Below are positions 33,828-39,437 of a DNA stretch of 39,437 bases, piece after piece (positions within the stretch are counted from its first letter, which is position 1; each line of letters begins with the position of its first letter). Under the pieces are notes generated by a model that had not been told where the DNA came from, made no database searches, and saw only the letters and a list, made by a program, of their open reading frames with translations. The translations under genes and the position numbers were made by a program. The DNA is from Phycisphaeraceae bacterium (GTDB lineage Bacteria > Planctomycetota > Phycisphaerae > Phycisphaerales > Phycisphaeraceae). The stretch spans positions 1-39,437 of the forward strand of contig NYZC01000335.1 of assembly GCA_002686995.1 (NCBI GenBank), read 5' to 3'.

Positions 33828-35693
33828 CTACGGGACGATCCACACCGGGCTTGACCAGGCCGTTTCCCCATCGTCTTGCGTGACACGAGCGTAATAGTAT
33901 GCAGCGCCGCCTTCGTATTGCGCATCGCGAAACGACGCGCTCGCTTCACGCGTGTCGGCGTGCTGAACGTGGGCGATCCGCCCGTCCCTGATGATCTCGA
34001 TCGTTCGCACCGGCAGTGGGGCTAGGACGTGCACCGTGATGTCCGGTGCGTTCGTCAATTCCGTCGCCGGGATTTCTCCTCCCATCAGCATACCGCTGAC
34101 CTGGAAGTCGAGGACGATCGGTTCGCCGGTGGTTGCGTAACACCGCCGATCGTAAAGCGCGTCGAAAACGGATTGCCGCGTCAGATCCGTTGCCAGGACC
34201 GCGACGCGTCCGCTGCCCAGGCGACCGAGTAACTGCGCGTGATTCTGCGTCGCGCTGGCCACCCCCGGATGCCCCTCGTGCCCGTCGCTCGACGCGATGC
34301 ACCCCAGCCGGTATCCCCTGGCGAGCACCTGGCGGAAGCAGCAGCCCTCGACCGTGTCCTTGTTGGCGTTTGGGGCGTCATCGTGCTCCGAGCTTCCCCA
34401 CACGGAATAGATCTCCATCAATCGGTCGAACTCGGGATCGTAATAGTTCCAGTCGACGGGCACCTTGGCCCAGGAAGGATGATGGGCAATCGTGATGGCT
34501 CGCCCGTCGATGGCACGCAGGCGGTTCCAGAGCTGTGTCGGCGTCGTTGCGCCGGACTCCGTGCTGGCCAGCGACTGATGCGATTTTTCGTAGTAGACGC
34601 AGCGTTGTCCGTATGCGCGTCCCCATTCGAAGGCGGGAATCGTGACGAACCGTCCTGACTCGTCGAATCGGTCAGCGAACTGGTTTCTTTCCGCCCAGCC
34701 CTCCGAATCGATTTGCCATTCGTGTTCGCTCAGGGCGTAGAAGTCGAGGCGCCCCACGTCCCGCGCGAAAAGAAAATTCTCTTCGGGCGATCCCGTGCCG
34801 TCACCGGTCATGGTTCCGCCCACGTTCAGGGCGCTGTGCGTGTGAAGGTCGCCGAAGCAGACTTCGTAGCCACTCACTCGCGGTCGGCGGCTGTTACCGG
34901 TGGCGAGCAGCAGGCCCTGCCAGTAGTTCAGCTCGCTCAGCGTCCCGTACCCAGGAATCCGGCTCTTCTTCGCAGCCGATCCGTGGTCCAGCCGACACCA
35001 GCGCATCGAGGGGCGATCTCCCGCCGCGCGTATCTCGACGGTAAGGGGTTCACCCGGCTTCACCCGGTCCGGGTCGATGCGCAACACGCCGAGCCCGAAG
35101 CAGGCGCTGGATTCATGGTCCGTATGGGGATCGAGAGACACGCTGCCGCCCGGAGGCGCGCTGACGACGTTCTTCACTTGAATGGCGAAGCTCGCGCCAT
35201 CGGTGCGCCAGACGGCATCATGTTTCGTGAACGTGAAGTGCAGGAGCCTCCGACCATCCACCTGCAGCACCCAAATGCCCGTCGGCTGGGGCAGGCAAGC
35301 TCCCATGCCCATCGCCAGTCCGAACACCATGACCAGCCCCCCGGGGGGGAGATCCTTGGTCGCGGGGTGCGTCCTCCAGGCGATCCGCTGGTCCGGGGCG
35401 TGACGAATTCGCCAACCACAATCTCCTCGATCGATGCGCAATTGCCGGGCGGAGTAGAGCAATCCCTTCGTGGCGTGCGCGCCGCATGACTCGTCCACCC
35501 CTGCGCACCCGTCGATCACTTCCACCTGCAACTGATCACGAAACAGGCGGCGGGGATCAGGCGGCCATGTTCCGAGGATCTCGGCACTGAGCGGGTTGAT
35601 CTTTCGGACGTCCGGCGCTGGCGAGTGATTTGCCGTGTGAACGCCCTCGAGCTCCGCAGTGTGGTCGTCGCATGATTTCGGTGACCGTTTCAT
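33828..35693 (-). CDS. PHP/DUF3604-type metal-dependent hydrolase
   Basis: 621 residues without a signal peptide. The N-terminal 270 residues look like beta-sandwich domains. The second half carries the PHP-superfamily metal motifs: GDLHTHS (281-287), SEHE (322-325), AHHPSW (403-408) and SSDGHEGHPG (468-477), which together would bind two or three metal ions. A short beta domain ends the protein (ARVTQDDGETAWSSPVWIVP). DUF3604 proteins are predicted phosphoesterase-like hydrolases that often sit in glycan-use loci (family knowledge); the substrate here is unknown. The start ATG at 35691-35693 directly follows AAAGGA. It is first in a likely operon with the two RCC1 genes and marks the right end of the carbohydrate island. 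Confidence 0.85.
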   Translation of the reverse strand: MKRSPKSCDDHTAELEGVHTANHSPAPDVRKINPLSAEILGTWPPDPRRLFRDQLQVEVIDGCAGVDESCGAHATKGLLYSARQLRIDRGDCGWRIRHAPDQRIAWRTHPATKDLPPGGLVMVFGLAMGMGACLPQPTGIWVLQVDGRRLLHFTFTKHDAVWRTDGASFAIQVKNVVSAPPGGSVSLDPHTDHESSACFGLGVLRIDPDRVKPGEPLTVEIRAAGDRPSMRWCRLDHGSAAKKSRIPGYGTLSELNYWQGLLLATGNSRRPRVSGYEVCFGDLHTHSALNVGGTMTGDGTGSPEENFLFARDVGRLDFYALSEHEWQIDSEGWAERNQFADRFDESGRFVTIPAFEWGRAYGQRCVYYEKSHQSLASTESGATTPTQLWNRLRAIDGRAITIAHHPSWAKVPVDWNYYDPEFDRLMEIYSVWGSSEHDDAPNANKDTVEGCCFRQVLARGYRLGCIASSDGHEGHPGVASATQNHAQLLGRLGSGRVAVLATDLTRQSVFDALYDRRCYATTGEPIVLDFQVSGMLMGGEIPATELTNAPDITVHVLAPLPVRTIEIIRDGRIAHVQHADTREASASFRDAQYEGGAAYYYARVTQDDGETAWSSPVWIVP

Positions 35694-35870
35694 TCCTTTA
35701 ATCTTAAGCGGGGCACGGTGGCATGCACCTTGCTTGGAGTGACTGCTACACTGATTGTGCGATGCACACCCCTTCGGGGCACCCAGGGATGATGCGAATA
35801 CAAGGACCTGAAGAAACCTGGATCCCGAACTGCCGATTCGTGACCAGGATCATCCGACAGGAGGGATCGC

Positions 35871-36335
35871 ATGCCGGCCGATGAGCAACGCCCTGTTCGG
35901 ACGTTCGTCTTGGTTCCCGAACAGAATCTGGGCCATGCAATCGCTCGCAAGCTGCGGGAGGATCCAGCCATCCGGATCATCGGCGTCTCCACGGATCCGG
36001 ATGAGGACGCGTACCGCATCTACGACGCCGACCCCGACGTGATCGTCGCCGATTTCCATGCGGGAGGATTGAAGTTTCTTTTCTCGGAGCGGCTCCCGCC
36101 GGGGGAGCACCGGGTCGTCTTCTTCGCGCCCCGATCCGAAGCCGGATGCGATGCCTGCTACCAGGCGCTGGTTCACGGCGCACAGGGGATCATGTGCAGA
36201 CCGGGATCTCCGGAGGAAGTCGAGGACTGCGACGAGCTGCTCGCATCGATCCGGGAAGGGACGCCGATGCGACCCGCCAACTGCCCGGCAGTCCGACGCC
36301 TGCGGGGCGAGCAGGCAGCCTCGAGCGAAGACTGA
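35871..36335 (+). CDS. Degenerate response-regulator receiver domain protein
   Basis: 154 residues; one CheY/CheB-like receiver domain and no output domain. Asp61 in VIVADFHAGG sits where the phospho-acceptor belongs, and ALVHGAQGIMCRP matches the usual A-x-x-GA-x-x-x-x-KP end. But the N-terminal acidic pair is VPEQ (one acid lost), the switch Ser/Thr is Ala (FFAPRSE), and the conserved Lys is Arg, so normal phosphorylation is doubtful. It has the strongest ribosome binding site in the window, AGGAGG six bases before the ATG. It converges on fdhA with a 1-bp gap. The intergenic region 35694-35870 shows no convincing promoter. No histidine kinase is adjacent. Confidence 0.82.
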   Translation: MPADEQRPVRTFVLVPEQNLGHAIARKLREDPAIRIIGVSTDPDEDAYRIYDADPDVIVADFHAGGLKFLFSERLPPGEHRVVFFAPRSEAGCDACYQALVHGAQGIMCRPGSPEEVEDCDELLASIREGTPMRPANCPAVRRLRGEQAASSED

Positions 36336-36336
36336 A

Positions 36337-39012
36337 TCAGTCCGCTCGCTCGACCCGCACGGCGCAGACCTTGGTTTCCGGGATCTTTGCCACGGGATCG
36401 TAGGCGGCGTTGGTGAGCATGTTTGTCGGCGCCTCGTGGAAGTGGAACGTCATGCTGACGGTGCCGGGCGGCGAGACTTCCGTCACCAGCGCCCGCGCCG
36501 TCACCGCGCCGCGCCGGGAGGTCACCTTGACACGATCGCCACTGGCGATGGTCAGCGCGACCGCATCGCGCGGATGGATCTCCACCAGTTCCTCTCCGCG
36601 CAGCGTCTCCAGCCCCGGGACGCGACGTGTCATGGTCGCGGTGTGGTAGTGGTACAGGCTCCGCTCGGTCGTGAGCACGAGCGGGAACTCGGCGTCGGGT
36701 TCCTCGTCGGGCGGCCGGTACTCCAGGGGGAAGAAGCGACCTCTGCCGCTCGGCCTGGGGAAGCTCTCCGCGTGGAGATACCTCGTGCCCGGATGGGATG
36801 CGTCGGGACATGGCCACTGCAGGCCGATCTCCTCGATCCTGTCGTGCGTGATCCCACCGTAGCTCGGTGTGAGGGAGGCGATCTCCTTCATCACCTCGTC
36901 CGCACTCTCGAAGTCGAAGCCGGCAACTCCCATGCGTTGTGCGATTGCGCAAGTGATCCACCCGTCGTCGCGGGAATCGCCCACTGACGGAATCGCCTTT
37001 CGCACCCGCTGCACGCGACGCTCGGTGTTCGTGAACGTCCCGTCCTTCTCGGCGAAGCTGGCCGCCGGCAGGACCACGTCCGCGTACTCCGCCGACTCCG
37101 TCAGGAAGATGTCCTGCACCACCAGGAAATCCACCTTCTCCATCGCGTCGCGCGCATGAGTGGCGTCGGCTTCGCTCAGGGCGGGGTTCTCTCCCACCAG
37201 GTAGATGGCCTTGATCGGCCCGGCCGTGACGCCGCGAAGGATCTCCAGGTGGGTCAAGCCCGGCGCACCGTCGAGCTCGACGCCCCAGGCCTGCTCGAAC
37301 TTCGCCTTCACTTCGGGAACATCCACTTTCTGGTAGCCCGGATACACGTTGGGGAGTGCGCCCATGTCGCACGCGCCCTGCACGTTGCTCTGCCCCCGCA
37401 GCGGATTCACGCCGCCGGAAGGCATGCCCACGTTCCCGGTCAACAGGGCCAGGTTGCTCGTGGCCAGCACGTTGTCCGTTCCGTGCGTGTGCTGGGTGAT
37501 CCCCATGGCGTAGAGAATTGCCGCCGGCGAATTCCCGGCGTACATGCGCGCCGCCTGGGCGATCTGCGCAAACGGCACCCCGGTCTTGTCTTCGACCAGG
37601 GCCTGGTCGTATTGCGCAAGTGACGCCCGGAACGCTTCGAAGTTCTCGCAACGGGCCTCGATGAACTGCGGGTCGTGAAGCCCCTCGTCCACGATCACGC
37701 GCATCATGCCCATGAGCAGCGCCACGTCGCTTCCCGCGCGGTGCCGGATGAACAGGTCGGCGTGCCCGGCAAGCTCGATCTCCCGCGGGTTGATCACGAT
37801 CAGCTTGCCGTCTGAGCGGATCGACCGCATGACCTGCAGGCCCACGATGGGGTGCGCCGCGGTGGTGTTGGTGCCGATGGCGAGGATGCACCTGGCGTCC
37901 CCGATGTCCTTCGTCGAGCTGGTCATCGCTCCACTGCCGAAGCTCTGCACCAGGCCCGCCACCGACGGCGAATGACACAGCCGCGCGCAGTGATCCACGT
38001 TGTTGGTGCCCATGACCGCCCGGGAGAACTTCTGGATGAGGTAGTTCTCCTCGTTGGTGAGCTTCGCCGAAGCGATCGCCGCGAAGGCGTCGCCTCGGCT
38101 GGCGGAGAACCTCTGGGCGATCAGGTCGAGCGCTTCGTCCCAGGTCGCTGCTTCCAGCACGCCGTTCCGGCGGATGAGCGGGGTCGTCAGCCGATCCGGG
38201 GAATTCACGAAGTCGAAGCCGAACCGGCCCTTCACGCAGAGGCGCCCCTCGTTGGAGGGGTTCGCGCGGACCCCCCGCGCCGACACGAGCCGGTCGTCGC
38301 GGACCCCCAGGTGAATCCCACAGCCGCAACCGCAGTAGGTGCACGTCGTGGTGACTTCGCGCTCGGGGAACTCGAATCCGGTGAAGGAGAGTGAACCGGT
38401 CGGACACCGAACGACGCACTCGCCGCAGGAGACGCAGTCGGAGTCGATCCACTTCGCGCCCGGCGCGCTGCCGATGGTGGTGTCGAATCCGCGCTGCACG
38501 AAATCGATGGCCCGCACCCCGACGATTTCGTCGCAGGTGCGAACACAGATCCCGCAGAGCACGCAGATGTTCGGGTCGAACTCGAAGAACGGATTGGAGG
38601 TGTCCGTCGCGAGCGTCCGGTCCGGTCCCCGCAGACGCTTGAGCCGTCCCTCGTCCACCTCGAGGAACCGGGCGATCTTCTGCAGTGCGCAAGCCTCCCC
38701 CTCCTCGCAGTTCACGGTTCCGCGGTGGTGGTTGACGAGGAGGAGTTCGACGGCGCCGATCTGGGTCTCCCGCACCGCCGCCGTGTCGGTACGAATCCGT
38801 GCGCCTTCGACCACCGGCGTGTTGCAGGCGGTCAGCAGGCGGCCATCCATCTCCACCAGGCACAGGCGGCAGACCCCGGCAGGTGTCAGGTCCGGATCGT
38901 GGCAGAGGTGCGGGATGAAGACGCCATGCGCCAGCGCCGCCTCCAGCACCGTCGCGGAGGGGTCCACCGCCAAGGTATTGCCGTCGACGGAGATCGCGAT
39001 CTTTCGGGTCAC
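36337..39012 (-). CDS. fdhA: Formate dehydrogenase alpha subunit (Mo/W-bis-MGD)
   Basis: Oxidises formate to CO2 (or the reverse) in the cytoplasm. 891 residues from a GTG at 39010-39012 that overlaps the upstream stop (GTGA). Order of domains: an N-terminal [2Fe-2S] domain (Cys37, 48, 51, 63); the His/Cys cluster site His95, Thr99, Cys102, Cys108, where family members have H-x3-C-x2-C-x5-C, so one Cys is replaced by Thr; two ferredoxin clusters (Cys150/153/156/160 and 193/196/199/203); the molybdopterin-domain cluster (Cys224/227/231/259); and the Mo ligand Cys346 in LCHSPSVAGL, a Cys rather than selenocysteine form. The C-terminal molybdopterin dinucleotide-binding domain is complete. It matches NAD- or ferredoxin-linked FdhA of the FdsA/HydA-associated type. 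The partner upstream lacks the NADH site, so the electron acceptor is uncertain. Confidence 0.93.
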   Translation of the reverse strand: MTRKIAISVDGNTLAVDPSATVLEAALAHGVFIPHLCHDPDLTPAGVCRLCLVEMDGRLLTACNTPVVEGARIRTDTAAVRETQIGAVELLLVNHHRGTVNCEEGEACALQKIARFLEVDEGRLKRLRGPDRTLATDTSNPFFEFDPNICVLCGICVRTCDEIVGVRAIDFVQRGFDTTIGSAPGAKWIDSDCVSCGECVVRCPTGSLSFTGFEFPEREVTTTCTYCGCGCGIHLGVRDDRLVSARGVRANPSNEGRLCVKGRFGFDFVNSPDRLTTPLIRRNGVLEAATWDEALDLIAQRFSASRGDAFAAIASAKLTNEENYLIQKFSRAVMGTNNVDHCARLCHSPSVAGLVQSFGSGAMTSSTKDIGDARCILAIGTNTTAAHPIVGLQVMRSIRSDGKLIVINPREIELAGHADLFIRHRAGSDVALLMGMMRVIVDEGLHDPQFIEARCENFEAFRASLAQYDQALVEDKTGVPFAQIAQAARMYAGNSPAAILYAMGITQHTHGTDNVLATSNLALLTGNVGMPSGGVNPLRGQSNVQGACDMGALPNVYPGYQKVDVPEVKAKFEQAWGVELDGAPGLTHLEILRGVTAGPIKAIYLVGENPALSEADATHARDAMEKVDFLVVQDIFLTESAEYADVVLPAASFAEKDGTFTNTERRVQRVRKAIPSVGDSRDDGWITCAIAQRMGVAGFDFESADEVMKEIASLTPSYGGITHDRIEEIGLQWPCPDASHPGTRYLHAESFPRPSGRGRFFPLEYRPPDEEPDAEFPLVLTTERSLYHYHTATMTRRVPGLETLRGEELVEIHPRDAVALTIASGDRVKVTSRRGAVTARALVTEVSPPGTVSMTFHFHEAPTNMLTNAAYDPVAKIPETKVCAVRVERAD

Positions 39013-39383
39013 TGTCCCGTGTCCACTGCGTTCACGGTTTCCACGGCGTCGAAGGTGCAAGTGTCGCTGCAAACGCCGCACTTGATGCACACGGCCGCGT
39101 CGATCACGTGAAGGTGCTTGCGCGTTCCGGCGATTCCGTCCACTGGGCACAGCGCCGCGCAGGCGGTGCAACCCGTGCACGTCTCCTCGTCAATCTCGAA
39201 CGCGATGAAGTCGCGGCAGGCCAACGCCGGGCAAGTCCGCGACGCCACGTGTGCGACGTACTCTTCGCGGAAGTACCGAAGCGTCGTCAGGACCGGGTTC
39301 GGCGCGGTCGCGCCGAGTCCGCAGAGCGATCCCCGCATGACGTTCCGGCTCAACGTTTCGAGCAGGTCGATGTCGGATCGCAT
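39009..39383 (-). CDS. Short iron-sulfur protein equal to the C-terminus of NuoF/FdhB
   Basis: 124 residues. It begins inside what is normally the C-terminal part of a NuoF/FdhB-type flavoprotein (SLCGLGATAPNPVLTTLRYF, residues 19-38), followed by a Cys pair (51, 56) and two ferredoxin [4Fe-4S] sites (Cys69/72/75/79 and 99/102/105/109), as in HndC/HymB-type subunits. The FMN/NADH-binding part and the three N-terminal Cys of the N3 cluster are absent. An in-frame TGA lies 6 bases upstream of the ATG, and AGGA is seven bases before the start, so this looks like a genuine short gene rather than a cut by the window edge. It may be a ferredoxin-like electron shuttle for FdhA. A frameshifted or rearranged remnant is the alternative. 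Confidence 0.8.
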   Translation of the reverse strand: MRSDIDLLETLSRNVMRGSLCGLGATAPNPVLTTLRYFREEYVAHVASRTCPALACRDFIAFEIDEETCTGCTACAALCPVDGIAGTRKHLHVIDAAVCIKCGVCSDTCTFDAVETVNAVDTGQ

Positions 39384-39428
39384 CCCTCATTCCTACATTG
39401 AACCGCACAAGTACGTAAGGACACGAAT

Positions 39429-39437
39429 ATGAGTGAA
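39429..39437 (+). CDS. Possible start of a divergent gene at the right edge
   Basis: ATG AGT GAA closes the window and is preceded by AAGGA (39418-39422) at a six-base spacing. Only three codons are visible, so nothing can be said of the product. If real, the 45-bp gap to the fdh operon must hold two divergent promoters. Confidence 0.35.

Noticed and set aside
35700..35760. Promoter for the receiver gene (TTGCTT...TACACT)
   Set aside because: The hexamers are only 11 bp apart, too close for a sigma-70 promoter, and no better pair was found.
1..39437. tRNA, rRNA or integrase genes that might mark island ends
   Set aside because: Scanning both strands by eye showed no tRNA cloverleaf, rRNA segment or recombinase-like protein. 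A covariance-model search would be needed for certainty.

Overview
The window (39,437 bp, GC-rich) reads like a chromosomal piece of a planctomycete, most likely of the Phycisphaerae type. This is inference from several family-level traits seen together: small membrane proteins ending in a CxxCGYDLRG...CPECG zinc ribbon, a PEP-CTERM exported protein, a prepilin-like protein with an FTLIELLVVI signal, solute-binding-protein/MalF fusions, a giant multihaem cytochrome beside an aa3 oxidase, and many distantly related glycosidase-like proteins. No rRNA, tRNA, CRISPR array, transposase or phage gene was seen.

Region A (1-12120, all on the minus strand) is a respiratory cluster. In transcription order it holds an 1801-residue multihaem cytochrome c with a C-terminal cupredoxin-like domain, a PAP2 phosphatase, two small zinc-ribbon membrane proteins whose genes overlap by ATGA, cytochrome c oxidase subunit II (ctaC), a strongly enlarged subunit I (ctaD), and haem A synthase (ctaA), which is cut by the left edge. 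The cytochrome probably feeds the oxidase. A candidate promoter lies upstream of the cytochrome, and the 383-bp gap to the divergent cimA holds two strong tandem hairpins. Region B is cimA (citramalate synthase), followed by a possible gene fragment.

Region C (about 14288-35693) looks like a carbohydrate-acquisition island; by eye its base composition is less GC-rich than the flanks. A minus-strand set encodes a small unknown protein, an SBP-MalF fusion, a MalG permease with a large repeat-bearing insertion, and a pseudopilin. Next come a plus-strand PEP-CTERM propeller protein, a lipoprotein with a glycosidase-like barrel, a GH123/DUF4091-like enzyme, a tandem pair of near-identical Asp-box propeller proteins with a small partner, two paralogous proteins joining a seven-bladed RCC1 propeller to a glycosidase-like domain, and a PHP/DUF3604 metallohydrolase. 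Four of the enzymes carry an Asp-Glu-Pro motif that could hold the catalytic acid. The import ATPase is not in the window. I infer uptake and breakdown of one complex, possibly amino-sugar-containing, glycan.

Region D (35871-39437) holds a degenerate receiver-domain protein convergent with a formate dehydrogenase operon. That operon encodes a short iron-sulfur protein equal to only the C-terminus of a NuoF/FdhB-type subunit, then FdhA through a GTGA overlap. A divergent plus-strand gene probably starts at the right edge.

The observations I rate most worth checking are the RCC1-glycosidase fusions, the giant cytochrome-cupredoxin protein, the repeat insertion in the MalG permease, the NuoF-tail protein, and an 82-bp inverted-repeat element that supplies the start codon of a lipoprotein gene.
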